From positions 310,001 through 374,000 of the forward strand of contig NZ_JAHZIJ010000001.1 of the NCBI RefSeq assembly GCF_019443105.1: 64,000 nt of DNA, in the 5' to 3' direction. Source of the DNA: Paenibacillus oenotherae. GTDB lineage: Bacteria > Bacillota > Bacilli > Paenibacillales > Paenibacillaceae. Under the pieces are notes generated by a model. It was not told the origin of the DNA. It worked only from the letters and a program-made list of their open reading frames with translations, and made no database searches. The translations under genes and the position numbers were made by a program. Positions 18,018 to 27,438 of this stretch are shown here, piece after piece (position 1 is the stretch's first letter; each line of letters starts with the position of its first letter).

Positions 18018-18194
18018 TATAAGTTGAACGAGAGAAAGAACAACAGAGCGGAGCTGGGGAATGATTCTGGAGAAGCGCCAGCGTTCGCCTTTGTTCCCGG
18101 AATATCACCATAATCCAGCTAAATTCAGCAATTCCGGGAACAACAGCGATCGTAAGAGCATTCCCCGGCGCAGCGGCCTGTCAGTTCATTTCAA
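18018..18194 (+). mobile_element. MITE-like element downstream of bshA, right end decayed
   Basis: The left end TATAAGTTGAACG (18018-18030) is identical to the terminal repeat of the element at 45698-45890. The body matches that element: GGGGAATGATTCTGGAGAAG, then TTCCCGGAAT and ATTCCGGGAA arms, then GAGCATTCCCC. The right end (near TCATTTCAAACG) no longer matches the terminal repeat. It has no coding capacity and begins about 27 bp after the bshA stop. Confidence 0.75.
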
Positions 18195-18220
18195 ACGCTC
18201 ACCATATATCGCCTCCTCCT

Positions 18221-19381
18221 CTACTCCTTGCAGATCGGAATCGGAACATCCATCTCAATGCCGAGCACCCGATAATAGATACGCTCATATTCAGCCGTCA
18301 CCAGATCATTGCAAAATTGCGTGCGTGCTCGCGTGAGACAGGCTTCACGGAACTGGCGATACAACGCCTCGTCCTGAAGCAGCCGAATCGCATGGAACGC
18401 CATATCCTCCGTATCGCCGATCGGAGACAGATAGCCTGTCTCCCCATGGGTGACAAGCTCGGGAATACCGCCTGCGAATGAACCGATTGTCGGTACGCCG
18501 CATGCCATCGCTTCCAGAGCAACAAGTCCGAAGCTCTCCTTCTCCGAAGGAAGCAGCATCAGATCGGCAATGGAGATCACATGCGCCACATCATCCTGCT
18601 TGCCCAGAAAATGCACCTTGTCCTCCAAGCCCATATTGCGAATTTTGTGCTGAATTTTAGGCAGATCCGGCCCTTCGCCTACAAGAAGAAGACGGCTTGG
18701 CACCTGCTCCTGCACTTTCGCGAATATATCGACAACATCACTGACCCGCTTTACCGGTCTGAAATTGGAAATATGCATCAATATTTTCTCATTATTGCTC
18801 ACAAAATCATTGCGAAGCGACGCGCAGTCCCGGGGATAATAGATCCGCTTGTCAACAAAATTATAGGTCAGATCAATCGGCTTCACGATGTCCAGCATAT
18901 CCCGCGTTTCTTGAATAAGATCATTGGATACCGCTGTAACGGCATCGCTCCTATTGATTGCGAGACGGATCAAATCCTTGAGTGATTCATCCTGCGCCAG
19001 CACCGTAATATCTGTGCCGTGAAGGGTTGTAACTGTCCTCAGGTTTTCTCCAACCATCTGCTTCGCCAGATAAGCGCATATCGCATGTGGAACCGCATAA
19101 TGCACATGGAGCAGATCAAGCTGCTGCATCTTCGCTACTTGAGCCATCTTGCTGGCGAGCGATAAGTCATAGGGCGGATAACGGAACACATAATAGTCGT
19201 TGACTTCCACTTCATGATAAAAAATATTTTTATGAAATTGTCCCAATCTGAACGGAACGCTATGCGTTATAAAATGAATTTCATGGCCTTTTTCAGCCAG
19301 CAGCTTGCCAAGCTCCGTTGCTACAACTCCGGATCCCCCGAGTGTCGGGTAGCAAGTGATTCCGATCTTCAGTTGCTTCAT
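18221..19381 (-). CDS. bshA: N-acetyl-alpha-D-glucosaminyl L-malate synthase (bacillithiol)
   Basis: First step of bacillithiol synthesis: GlcNAc from UDP-GlcNAc to L-malate. 386-aa GT4 glycosyltransferase with the N-terminal GGSGVVATELGKLLAEKGHE and the donor-site ESFGLVALEAMACGVPTIGS, both typical of BshA. RBS AGGGGGAC. It lies between bshB1 and cca as in B. subtilis, so the low-molecular-weight thiol of this organism is probably bacillithiol. Confidence 0.95.
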   Translation of the reverse strand: MKQLKIGITCYPTLGGSGVVATELGKLLAEKGHEIHFITHSVPFRLGQFHKNIFYHEVEVNDYYVFRYPPYDLSLASKMAQVAKMQQLDLLHVHYAVPHAICAYLAKQMVGENLRTVTTLHGTDITVLAQDESLKDLIRLAINRSDAVTAVSNDLIQETRDMLDIVKPIDLTYNFVDKRIYYPRDCASLRNDFVSNNEKILMHISNFRPVKRVSDVVDIFAKVQEQVPSRLLLVGEGPDLPKIQHKIRNMGLEDKVHFLGKQDDVAHVISIADLMLLPSEKESFGLVALEAMACGVPTIGSFAGGIPELVTHGETGYLSPIGDTEDMAFHAIRLLQDEALYRQFREACLTRARTQFCNDLVTAEYERIYYRVLGIEMDVPIPICKE

Positions 19382-19501
19382 CGCCAGAAGTCCCCCTCGT
19401 AGTACACAGCTTTAGTACTGACATCGAATAATTGTACATTGTGACCAACCTCTAGATGAAACGACTTCCGCTTTCAAAGAAAGGCAGTGAAGCCAAGCCG
19501 G

Positions 19502-20212
19502 TTACTCCTGCCTCTCGCCAAACAAGGCTACCGGATGCGGACGCTTGATCGCGAATCCTTCCGCATAGCTCCACTGGCGCGTCTGGCCCAGCAGCATGTC
19601 ACGCGCTTCGACCCTCTCGATATAACGGTCTGTTAAAGGCGTCTGTACGCTGTCTGCTCCAACAGGCGCGAATTGCGACTGATACGCCCGCAGAGCCTCG
19701 CGCTTCTTGTCATAGCAATTACTGACATCGACTATCAAAGAGACATCATTGCTGTCGTTTATGTAATAATAATATAGCTGATCGACTGCTGCAGCTGGCA
19801 GCTCCGGCATATAATTGCGCAGCTTGGCATTAAACACTGCCTCTTCAACCAGATGACTGCACGCGATATGGTCAGGATGGCGGTCTACCCAATAGGGTGC
19901 AAAAACAATCCGCGGACGCAATGTCCGGATCTCTCTCACGATAGCCGCAATCTGCTCCGCTGAGCCCGTAAGCCCTCGATCAGGAAGTCCCAGACAAGAA
20001 CGGGCGGATAAACCAAGCACCGCGGACGCTGCGGCAGCTTCCTGCCCCCTCGTTTCCACGGTGCCGTTCGAAGACATCTCTGCTCTTGTCAGATCGCATA
20101 TTGCAACGCGATAGCCGTGCTCCACATGCTTGGCAATCGTCCCGCCCATCCCGATCTCTACATCGTCAGGATGGGCGCCAAATGCAAGAATATCAACGGT
20201 TACATTATTCAT
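19502..20212 (-). CDS. bshB1: Bacillithiol biosynthesis deacetylase
   Basis: Deacetylates GlcNAc-malate, the second step of bacillithiol synthesis. 236-aa LmbE/PIG-L fold zinc enzyme with AHPDDVEIGMGGT (zinc ligands His and Asp) and a second ligand region DRHPDHIA. It begins 3 bp after the mgsA stop, with the ribosome site GGGTGA inside the end of mgsA. Confidence 0.93.
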   Translation of the reverse strand: MNNVTVDILAFGAHPDDVEIGMGGTIAKHVEHGYRVAICDLTRAEMSSNGTVETRGQEAAAASAVLGLSARSCLGLPDRGLTGSAEQIAAIVREIRTLRPRIVFAPYWVDRHPDHIACSHLVEEAVFNAKLRNYMPELPAAAVDQLYYYYINDSNDVSLIVDVSNCYDKKREALRAYQSQFAPVGADSVQTPLTDRYIERVEARDMLLGQTRQWSYAEGFAIKRPHPVALFGERQE

Positions 20213-20215
20213 TGA

Positions 20216-20629
20216 TCATTCACCCGGTTTATATTTATGAACGAGCTCGCGCCATGCGAAATCTCCGCGCTCAAGCGCCTTGACAAGCAGCTCGCCTGTA
20301 GCAATATTCGTCGCGACTGGAATGCCTTGTACGTCGCAAAGTCTGAGCAGAGCGATGATATCGGGCTCATGCGGCTGAGCCATAAGCGGATCACGCAAGA
20401 AGATGATCAGATCCATCTCGTTCTCCGCCACTAGCGCGCCGATCTGCTGATCTCCGCCTAGCGGTCCGGACATGAACCGGTGGATCGACAAGTTTGTCTG
20501 CTCCATTATTCTCGTGCCTGTCGTACCTGTCGAGTAAAGTGTGTGGCCATGAAATACTGATTCATACGCAAGAACGAAATTAACCATCTCTTCCTTCTTG
20601 CGGTCATGCGCAATAAACGCGATGTTCAT
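20216..20629 (-). CDS. mgsA: Methylglyoxal synthase
   Basis: Converts dihydroxyacetone phosphate to methylglyoxal and phosphate, a bypass that releases phosphate from sugars. 137 aa with the phosphate-binding TGTTG, the [12 protein letters not shown] motif and catalytic acid region DLIIFLRDP. Its place next to the bacillithiol genes is notable because bacillithiol detoxifies methylglyoxal. The same order dapB-mgsA-bshB1-bshA occurs in B. subtilis. Confidence 0.96.
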   Translation of the reverse strand: MNIAFIAHDRKKEEMVNFVLAYESVFHGHTLYSTGTTGTRIMEQTNLSIHRFMSGPLGGDQQIGALVAENEMDLIIFLRDPLMAQPHEPDIIALLRLCDVQGIPVATNIATGELLVKALERGDFAWRELVHKYKPGE

Positions 20630-20675
20630 TATGATCTGTCCCCTCTCCCGTATATCCCGCAGATAACCTCTCGTA

Positions 20676-21476
20676 TTAGTCCATCACATGCTCAAAACCA
20701 TAAATAAGCCCGGTATAAGTCATAACCTTCTTAACCGCAACATTGACACCCGGCATATAGCCGGCACGATCATAGGAATCATGGCGGATCTTGAGTGTCT
20801 GGCCATAACCGCCGAAGATGACTTCCTGCTGGGCGAATACGCCCGGCAGCCTTACACTATGTATTCGGAATCCGTCATAATAACCGCCGCGAGCGCCTTC
20901 AATCGTCTCTTTCTCATTCGGATTTCCTTGACGCAGCTCCTGGCGCACCTCAGAGATCAGCTCAGCCGTCTTGATAGAGGTGCCGGATGGAGCATCCAGC
21001 TTCTGGTCACCATGATATTCGATGATTTCGACATGCGGCATATATTTGGACGCTTGCGCGGCGAATTTCATCATTAGAATTGCGCCGATGGAGAAATTCG
21101 GGGCGATGAGGCCGCCTATGCCTTGACTTCTGCACAGCTCGTCCAATTCTTTCATCTGCTCCGGCGTAAAGCCCGTCGTTCCGATCACCGGGCGCACACC
21201 GTGCTGAATCGCTGTCCGCGTAATCTCATAAACGGCATGAGGCACTGTAAAATCAACCAGCACATCGGCTTTCGCATTCGACAGCGCCGTCTCCAAATCC
21301 GGCATCACGGTTACGCCGCACGCCTGCAGTCCGACGAGCGTCCCCGCATCGACCGGCCCTGCAGACGGGCTGACCGCCGCTACCAGCTTCAACTGCTCAT
21401 CTTGCAAAACCATCTTTACAACCTCGCGTCCCATCCGTCCGCCTGCTCCGGTAACCGCTACTTTAATTGGATTCAT
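20676..21476 (-). CDS. dapB: 4-hydroxy-tetrahydrodipicolinate reductase
   Basis: Lysine/diaminopimelate pathway; its product feeds cell wall, lysine and spore dipicolinate. 266 aa with NAD(P)-binding [10 protein letters not shown] and the active-site region [15 protein letters not shown] start at ATG 21476, with AGGTGAT 8 bp upstream; a GTG two codons earlier (21482) is possible but is too close to that site. Confidence 0.95.
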   Translation of the reverse strand: MNPIKVAVTGAGGRMGREVVKMVLQDEQLKLVAAVSPSAGPVDAGTLVGLQACGVTVMPDLETALSNAKADVLVDFTVPHAVYEITRTAIQHGVRPVIGTTGFTPEQMKELDELCRSQGIGGLIAPNFSIGAILMMKFAAQASKYMPHVEIIEYHGDQKLDAPSGTSIKTAELISEVRQELRQGNPNEKETIEGARGGYYDGFRIHSVRLPGVFAQQEVIFGGYGQTLKIRHDSYDRAGYMPGVNVAVKKVMTYTGLIYGFEHVMD

Positions 21477-21485
21477 TGTCACCTA

Positions 21486-22031
21486 TCACCTGTTCCTTTT
21501 TCGTTGTCTTCTTTGTTTGTAGGTCCTAAGGGCAAGCCTGCTTCGTCTCACATCCGCCAGCAGCCGACGGGCTGCCGAATGCTCGGGATCAAGACGCAGC
21601 GCATCCTTGGCACATACCGCCGCCTCTTCAAACCGGTTGCGCGCGGCATATGCCGCCCCCAGAATGAGAAGGGCATCCAGATTCAGCGGATCCAGACGTA
21701 TCGCATCACAGAGCATGGCGATCGCCTTCTCGCCCTCCGTCCCTTCCCGGGACAGAAGCGCCTCCGCTTCTATTACCCGCCATCTGGACTGAACCGTCTG
21801 CAGATGAAATCTATACTCCTCTTGCGCGGGTTCAAGCGCAACCGCTTGTTCCGCATAATGAAGCGCCTTCTGCCATTTGCCGCTGCGCGCACATGTAATG
21901 GAGCATTTATAGTAATGAACCCCTTGATCCGGCTCCAATGCAATCGCTTCTTCGAACCGGGCAAGCGCCTGCTCGAAATCGCCGCTCAGGATAGCCTCGT
22001 AAGCCTTCCTTATGCTGCTCTCTCCATCCAT
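21486..22031 (-). CDS. TPR-repeat protein
   Basis: 182 aa with about four TPR units (FEQALARFEEAIALEPDQ, WQKALHYAEQAVALEP, EGEKAIAMLCDAIRLDP, FEEAAVCAKDALRLDP) and a very basic tail (RSRLALRTYKQRRQRKRNR) that might bind nucleic acid or membrane phosphates. Start MDGESS has AAGGAGGAT 8 bp upstream. It lies 9 bp before dapB, so it is probably in the same transcript. Not present at this place in B. subtilis as far as I know. Confidence 0.75.
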   Translation of the reverse strand: MDGESSIRKAYEAILSGDFEQALARFEEAIALEPDQGVHYYKCSITCARSGKWQKALHYAEQAVALEPAQEEYRFHLQTVQSRWRVIEAEALLSREGTEGEKAIAMLCDAIRLDPLNLDALLILGAAYAARNRFEEAAVCAKDALRLDPEHSAARRLLADVRRSRLALRTYKQRRQRKRNR

Positions 22032-22085
22032 CCGCCCATCCTCCTTGTACACAGGGTGATGGTACAGCATATGTAGCAGTCCGAG

Positions 22086-22421
22086 TTACGGTTCGACGTT
22101 TTTTCGAGTCCAGCGGTTCGCGTCTCTCGTGTTGAATTTATTCATAACGCCGTTATGCGCTTCCGTCAGATCAATGCCTAGCGAATTGGCAAAGCACATG
22201 ACGATAAACATAATATCGCCAAGCTCCATCTCGATTGAATTATCGGCTTCGTCCGGCTTCTTGGGCTTCTCCCCATAATGGTGATTAACCTCCCGCGCCA
22301 GCTCTCCAACCTCTTCGCTCATTCGGGCCAGCATGGATAAAGGGCTGAAGTACCCTTCCTTAAATTGCGAAATATAGCGGTCCACCTCGCGCTGCATTTC
22401 CGCAAGCGACTTCTCCGACAT
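22086..22421 (-). CDS. ypjD: MazG-like nucleotide pyrophosphohydrolase
   Basis: 111 aa, single MazG/dUTPase-like domain. The metal-binding EEVGELAREV (EExxE) and the downstream ELGDIMFIVMCFA (ExxD) motifs are clear. It likely hydrolyses non-canonical NTPs. Start MSEKSLAEMQ has AGAGGAAAA upstream; a longer frame would add 19 unlikely residues. It stands before dapB as ypjD does in B. subtilis. Confidence 0.9.
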   Translation of the reverse strand: MSEKSLAEMQREVDRYISQFKEGYFSPLSMLARMSEEVGELAREVNHHYGEKPKKPDEADNSIEMELGDIMFIVMCFANSLGIDLTEAHNGVMNKFNTRDANRWTRKNVEP

Positions 22422-22571
22422 ATTCAATTTTCCTCTCTGCCTTCTGATGTTCACTCCATATGTTATCGCAAAGAGCATCTGAAAACAATGCTTTTGATTC
22501 GGAGCAAAAATGCCATACTAATATTATAATAAAAGATATAAAGAACAGTATGCCGAGAGGAGCACGATTCC

Positions 22572-23438
22572 ATGAACAACCGTCTGTCCAACCTGCTGCG
22601 AACCCTTCCGCTCGTTATGCTTGGAACCGCAATATATGCTTTCGGCCTCCAATACTTCATCGTTCCGAATCAGTTAATGGAAGGTGGAGTCACCGGAATC
22701 GCGATTCTGTTCAACTATGCGCTGGGATGGCCCTTGTCAATATCCACGATCGTGCTCAACATTCCGCTTTTTATCGTCGGCTGGCTCGTACTCGGCCGGA
22801 CGCAGACCGGATACTCTATCTTTGGCACCCTCTCGCTTGCCTTCTTCCTCGCTTTAATTGAGAAAATGATCGAAGCGGGCTGGATTGTTCCCTTCCGAAC
22901 ATCCAATGATTACATTCTTGCGGCTCTCTATGCCGGCGTAACGCTGGGCACGGGGCTCGGCATCGTATTCCGGTTCGGCGGAACGACCGGAGGAGCCGAC
23001 ATTGTTGCGCGCATCGCATCGAAGATGAAGGGCTGGAGCATGGGGCAGATCATACTGACACTGGATGCGATAATTATCGGCGTGTCACTCCTTTACATTC
23101 CCAAGGAAAAGGTGCTGTATACGCTGGTCGCCGTTTATATCGCCTCCAGAATGATCGATTTCATCCAGGACGGCGCCTATGCGGCCAAAGCCTTCTCCAT
23201 CATTACAGATGATGGCGAGCAGATGGCAGCGATTATAACGCGCGAGATGGATCGTGGTGTTACATTGCTTCCTGCCAAGGGCGGCTATTCCGGCAAACAA
23301 AAACAGATCGTCTACTGCGTCGTCGCCCGCCATGAGATCAGACGGTTAAAGACGATTGTGCGCAGCAACGACCCGCTTGCTTTTATTGTTATATCAGATG
23401 TTCATGATGTGCTTGGCGAAGGCTTCAAGGCGGAATAA
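22572..23438 (+). CDS. ypjC: YitT/YpjC-family integral membrane protein
   Basis: 288 aa, about five to six membrane helices in the N-terminal two thirds, then a soluble C-terminal DUF2179 domain (AFSIITDDGEQMAAIITREM, GGYSGKQKQIVYCVV, DPLAFIVISDVHDVLGEGF) of the PII-like kind. Transport role is suspected for the family but unproven. This is the only gene on the plus strand in the window. It diverges from ypjD and converges on ypjB with a 30-bp gap and no visible terminator. RBS GAGAGGAGC; a TATAAT lies near 22525 but its -35 is poor. Confidence 0.85.
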   Translation: MNNRLSNLLRTLPLVMLGTAIYAFGLQYFIVPNQLMEGGVTGIAILFNYALGWPLSISTIVLNIPLFIVGWLVLGRTQTGYSIFGTLSLAFFLALIEKMIEAGWIVPFRTSNDYILAALYAGVTLGTGLGIVFRFGGTTGGADIVARIASKMKGWSMGQIILTLDAIIIGVSLLYIPKEKVLYTLVAVYIASRMIDFIQDGAYAAKAFSIITDDGEQMAAIITREMDRGVTLLPAKGGYSGKQKQIVYCVVARHEIRRLKTIVRSNDPLAFIVISDVHDVLGEGFKAE

Positions 23439-23468
23439 ACATCCCGCCCCTTCTGCTCTATTCCACGC

Positions 23469-24401
23469 TTACTTCCGTCCAGCCGTATGATTCCCCTTGC
23501 CTGGAGCGGGTGATCCATGCTCCAGCTCATAGGCATATTTACGCCATACGGTATAGCCCAGAATGAGAAGAACAAATGCGGCAATGAACAGCAGCGTCAG
23601 CCGTTCTCCATTCGAGCTGACCGGTGGAACGGGGATGGCAGCCTGCACCTTGGAATCAGCATCAATTGCATGGTCGAACAGCGCATTCACCGACTCCTCC
23701 AGCGCTGAGAATACGGCATCGATACGGGCCGGTTCCAAACCGGCAGCGCCATCATCTGCCGCTTCAAGCAATTGCCCCATATGCCGCACATGCGCTTGCA
23801 GCTCTCTGACCTGCTCATCCCGCTGCCCCATAAGCGCCGCAATCTCCAGGCGCTCCACGCGCATGCGGTACACCGACAGCGATGCCCCGGCAGCACCTAT
23901 ACGGCTGCTGGATGACGACTTCCAGGCTTGTCTCATCCGTGTCCAGTCTTCCCTAAGCAGCCTGTCATACTGCATCCAGAGCGGTGCTTCCGGTCTATAG
24001 AGCGCGTCCACCGCAAGCTTCAGCCTCGCCGCGTCCATATAACCGTTCATTCCAGCACCCTTGTGCTCCAATGTCCGCTTCAGCTTGGCCACGCTATGAT
24101 CAAATTCGCGCCAGCCCTCGACGGTTCCGAGCTTGCGGAGAACTTTCTGTACGGAAGTCTGCTGTAATCGGTTAGCGTAAGTATAGGCAAGCTGACGATT
24201 GCCTTCCTGAGCGGCAGCATACAGCTGCTCTGATAAGCCGCTTAATTGATTCAGTGCTGCCGCAGGAGGCTTGTCTGCCGTCACAACAGCAGCCGCAGAT
24301 CTCATTGCCGCAGACTCCCGCTCTTCCATATTGCCGCAGCCTGTCAGAACAATTAGAAAAATGACCAGACTAACAATAGTACAGCTTGATGACTTAGACA
24401 T
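23469..24401 (-). CDS. ypjB: YpjB-like sporulation lipoprotein/membrane protein
   Basis: 310 aa. The signal peptide ends in a lipobox (IVLTGC), so it is probably a lipoprotein, with a second membrane segment near the C-terminus (LTLLFIAAFVLLILGYTVW) and a helical region between. Position and architecture fit YpjB, a sporulation-linked protein of unknown biochemistry. I start at MSKSSSC with GGAGGGG 6 bp upstream; earlier in-frame codons overlap that site. Confidence 0.75.
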   Translation of the reverse strand: MSKSSSCTIVSLVIFLIVLTGCGNMEERESAAMRSAAAVVTADKPPAAALNQLSGLSEQLYAAAQEGNRQLAYTYANRLQQTSVQKVLRKLGTVEGWREFDHSVAKLKRTLEHKGAGMNGYMDAARLKLAVDALYRPEAPLWMQYDRLLREDWTRMRQAWKSSSSSRIGAAGASLSVYRMRVERLEIAALMGQRDEQVRELQAHVRHMGQLLEAADDGAAGLEPARIDAVFSALEESVNALFDHAIDADSKVQAAIPVPPVSSNGERLTLLFIAAFVLLILGYTVWRKYAYELEHGSPAPGKGNHTAGRK

Positions 24402-24471
24402 AATCATCCCCTCCAATACACTTTATGGGGGGATGTCCCAATTTAGACCTTGACCAGGAAGAAAGCCATAA

Positions 24472-25119
24472 CTACATCTTCGTTTTCTTGTTTCTATAAT
24501 GCAGCGACAGCAATGCTCCTATGTAGCTGAAGATCGACAAGCCAAAGGTAAAGGCCGCCACTGCCGCCAGATCATCCTCCAGCTCTTCCGGGAGCCATGG
24601 GAAAACCATGCATGTATAATCGACCGTATCATTCAATATTAACCAATATGTAGCCAGACGGGCAGCCATTCGTTTGAAGATCATAAATCTGACGTACAGC
24701 AGCGCTTCGATCGCCATGCCAAGATGAGAGGCAATAAGCATATAATGCTGCCACTCCAGTGTATCCCCCTGCGCAGCACCTCCCACAATCATCGCCACGG
24801 CCCAAATGCCGTACTTCATCGATGTCACGACCGCAAGCGCTTCGATCCCCATTCGAATGGCTGTGAAGGCTTTGGATGGCTTGCCCGCATGCGGGAAAAG
24901 CAGGTAGAGCAGCGACAGCGTAAAAAACAAGCTGGCAGTCGGACTGTCCGGTACAAATATCAATTGCCACAGCGGATGATGATTCCATGTATATTCCAAT
25001 TGATTTCCGTACCACATGTAGCCATACACCGTTCCGGCCGCGTTTACGAGAAACAACAGCCACAGCATCGGACGGCTCAATAGAAATGTTTTGCTCCAAT
25101 AAAAAGAAATTGATGGCAA
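24472..25119 (-). CDS. ypjA: YpjA-like DUF1405 membrane protein
   Basis: 215 aa with about five or six membrane helices (MLWLLFLVNAAGTVYGYMW, SLFFTLSLLYLLFP, ALAVVTSMKYGIWAVAMIVG and others). It belongs by position and topology to DUF1405 (B. subtilis YpjA), function unknown. It starts at a TTG (25117-25119) with AAGGGTG upstream. It follows the qcr terminator, so it is probably transcribed separately from qcrABC. Confidence 0.75.
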   Translation of the reverse strand: MPSISFYWSKTFLLSRPMLWLLFLVNAAGTVYGYMWYGNQLEYTWNHHPLWQLIFVPDSPTASLFFTLSLLYLLFPHAGKPSKAFTAIRMGIEALAVVTSMKYGIWAVAMIVGGAAQGDTLEWQHYMLIASHLGMAIEALLYVRFMIFKRMAARLATYWLILNDTVDYTCMVFPWLPEELEDDLAAVAAFTFGLSIFSYIGALLSLHYRNKKTKM

Positions 25120-25160
25120 ATGATGACACCCTTTCCATGTTCAATCCGTACAGAACTTTC

Positions 25161-25193
25161 AAAAAAACCTGATCGCATATAAATACGATCAGG
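25161..25193 (-). terminator. Terminator of qcrABC
   Basis: Perfect 8-bp stem CCTGATCG / CGATCAGG (25186-25193 with 25168-25175) and TTTTTTT tail on the minus strand, starting 12 bp after the qcrC stop. Confidence 0.92.
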
Positions 25194-25205
25194 CTGGTTG
25201 GTGAA

Positions 25206-26084
25206 TTATTCAGCTTTCTTTTGCTTGGCAAGCCAGGTTGTCACCTGGTCGATTTCTTCAGCGCTCAGCATCTCTTTGAAAGAAGGCATTGCGCCGCCGC
25301 CCTTACCGTTCGTTACGATTTCGACGAGTTCTTCCTTCGTATGCGTGTCGCCTACACCGCGAAGCGCAGGGGCCTTCATACTTTCATTCCCCTTCAGATC
25401 CGGGTTATGACATGCGATACAGCGTGCTTTAAGAATTTCCATTGCCGGATCGTCCTCATCGACAATTGGAATGCTGGCAACGGGCTGCTGTTCTTCTCCG
25501 CCCTTGCCGCTCATTGCAGCCTCGCGCGCCTTCTCTTCACGAAGGTGATGCTCAGGAATCGTATTCGTCTTGGCCAGCTCGTGTTGGTAATGATCCCACG
25601 ATACTTTAGTCAAGTAGAAGAGCGAGATAAGAGACAAAACCATCAGTGCAGTCGTAACTGGACGTCTGTAGAATCTGCGTTCCTTGCCCGTATCAAGAAA
25701 AGGAGCAAGCAGCAGTGCGCCGAACGCTACGCCTGGAATACCTACTGTACCGAGGACGATATAATCTCCGGCAACATAAGGATACTTCAGGAATTGATAG
25801 AGGAACAAGAAGTACCAGTCCGGCATTGGAATAAATGCCGCATTCGTTGGATCTGCCGGATAGCCGAGTGGAGCCGGTTCAGCAATTGTCAGTACGAGGA
25901 ACCCGACAAGAACTACGACACCTACCATCCACTCCTTGAGCAGAAAGTTCGGAATAAAGGCTTCCGACTTGCCAGGGTAAGAAGAGTAGTCCGGCGGAAC
26001 CGTATTGGGAGCGCCCGAACGCTTGCGAACCCGCGAATCTCCGACGAAAACTACTTTTTCGTTCGATTTGTGACCATGTGCCAT
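25206..26084 (-). CDS. qcrC: Menaquinol:cytochrome c reductase cytochrome b/c subunit
   Basis: 292 aa fusion typical of Gram-positive b6c complexes: an N-terminal subunit-IV-like part with three or four membrane helices (WMVGVVVLVGFLVLTIA, YIVLGTVGIPGVAFGALLLA, ALMVLSLISLFYL) and a C-terminal c-type cytochrome domain with haem motif CIACH and axial Met in GGAMPSFKEML. It passes electrons from menaquinol to downstream cytochrome oxidase. Third gene of qcrABC. Confidence 0.95.
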   Translation of the reverse strand: MAHGHKSNEKVVFVGDSRVRKRSGAPNTVPPDYSSYPGKSEAFIPNFLLKEWMVGVVVLVGFLVLTIAEPAPLGYPADPTNAAFIPMPDWYFLFLYQFLKYPYVAGDYIVLGTVGIPGVAFGALLLAPFLDTGKERRFYRRPVTTALMVLSLISLFYLTKVSWDHYQHELAKTNTIPEHHLREEKAREAAMSGKGGEEQQPVASIPIVDEDDPAMEILKARCIACHNPDLKGNESMKAPALRGVGDTHTKEELVEIVTNGKGGGAMPSFKEMLSAEEIDQVTTWLAKQKKAE

Positions 26085-26105
26085 CGCAAATGACCTCCTT
26101 TCGGC

Positions 26106-26777
26106 TTATAGTGGTCCCGAAATGCCTTGTTTCCGGATCATGAAGAAATGCGCCGCTAGAAGCGCTAGGAGTGCGCCTGGCAAGAAGAAAACGTGAATCG
26201 CGAAGAAGCGCGTCAACGTCTCTGCACCGACGATCTCTCCGCCTTGCATCAACTCTTTAATGTAGACTCCGATATACGGTACGGATTCAGCAATCTGAAT
26301 ACCAACCTTGGTTGCAAAGTAAGCTTTGTTATCCCAAGGAAGCAGGTAGCCCGTAAAGCCGAGGCCCAGCATAATGAAGAAAATCAGCATGCCGACAACC
26401 CAGTTCATTTCACGAGGCGCCTTGTAGGAGCCTGTGAAAAATACGCGAAGCGTATGAAGGAACATCATAACGATAACCAAGCTGGCGCCCCAGTGGTGCA
26501 TACCGCGCACGATTCCGCCGAAGGCGACTTTATGCTGCAAGTAATCGACACTCTTGTAGGCGTTGATGATGTCCGGCACAAAATACATCGTCAGGAACAT
26601 ACCCGACAAAATTTGGATGACTGTGATAAAGAAAGTCAGACCGCCAAAGCAATACACGAATGCGGAGAAGTGGTGCGCAGGGTTGACGTGCTCAGGCACC
26701 TCATGATCCGCCACGTCCCTCCACATTGGCGTAATATCGAGACGTTCATCGATCCAGTTGTATACACCTTTTAACAT
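26106..26777 (-). CDS. qcrB: Menaquinol:cytochrome c reductase cytochrome b subunit
   Basis: 223 aa, cytochrome b6 type with four membrane helices. Haem-ligand His pairs are seen in RGMHHWGASLVIVMMFLHTLR and in FFAIHVFFLPGALLALLAAHFF. RBS AAGGAGGGTG. Second gene of qcrABC. Confidence 0.96.
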   Translation of the reverse strand: MLKGVYNWIDERLDITPMWRDVADHEVPEHVNPAHHFSAFVYCFGGLTFFITVIQILSGMFLTMYFVPDIINAYKSVDYLQHKVAFGGIVRGMHHWGASLVIVMMFLHTLRVFFTGSYKAPREMNWVVGMLIFFIMLGLGFTGYLLPWDNKAYFATKVGIQIAESVPYIGVYIKELMQGGEIVGAETLTRFFAIHVFFLPGALLALLAAHFFMIRKQGISGPL

Positions 26778-26794
26778 CTGAGCTTACACCCTCC

Positions 26795-27328
26795 TTATAC
26801 CCGTGTATTTGCTTTAATAGGTCCGAGATAAACCCAGCCTTTGTCGATCTTCAATTCGTATTCGTCAAGCGGTTTAGGAGCAACGGTCAAGTTCTTGCCG
26901 TCTTTGGTGTAGTGCGCATTGTGACACGGACAAACATACTCATTGTTTTTCTCCGTGTTCCAGCTGATCGTGCAGCCGAGATGCTTGCACACTGGCGACA
27001 GTGCAAAGAAATTGCCAGAGCTATCCTTGGAAATCCATGCTGAGAGCTCAGGGTCGCTCACATACCATCCGTCTACCTGATGAATGTTGAATTTGAACTC
27101 TTGGGGATCGTTTGTTATTTTGTTTTCCTCGACGACTTTGATCCACGTGCCGCCGGCTTTCTTCTTTAGGATTGGATCTACCGCGAAACGAATCATCGGC
27201 AGCGACATACCGGCAGCCATGAATGCTCCAGCGCCGCCAAGTGTATACGACAAAAACTGCCGTCTTGACATTCCGCTGCGTTTCACAGGCTTATGTGCGG
27301 TATTTTCGTGATGTTCGTGGTTACTCAT
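26795..27328 (-). CDS. qcrA: Rieske iron-sulphur subunit of the menaquinol:cytochrome c reductase
   Basis: 177 aa. A Tat-type signal anchor (SRRQFLSYTLGGAGAFMAAG) precedes the Rieske domain, whose 2Fe-2S ligands are in CKHLGC and CPCHNAHY. RBS AAGGGGGTAG. First gene of qcrABC, behind a strong promoter. Confidence 0.96.
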   Translation of the reverse strand: MSNHEHHENTAHKPVKRSGMSRRQFLSYTLGGAGAFMAAGMSLPMIRFAVDPILKKKAGGTWIKVVEENKITNDPQEFKFNIHQVDGWYVSDPELSAWISKDSSGNFFALSPVCKHLGCTISWNTEKNNEYVCPCHNAHYTKDGKNLTVAPKPLDEYELKIDKGWVYLGPIKANTRV

Positions 27329-27409
27329 CTTCTATTCTACCCCCTTTGCGAGCCATATCTTGCGTCTTGCCGGAGAAGGCAATACGTACGACGAACTAGG
27401 ACATTACCT

Positions 27410-27438
27410 ATAATAGCCTAGGTGTTATGGAGCGTCAA
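27410..27438 (-). promoter_or_regulatory. SigA-type promoter of qcrABC
   Basis: -35 TTGACG (27433-27438), 17-bp spacer, -10 TATTAT (27410-27415) on the minus strand, giving a leader of about 75 nt. Further upstream (27486-27505) is an imperfect palindrome TTGTGA-N8-TAACAA that resembles but does not equal Rex or FNR boxes. Confidence 0.8.
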
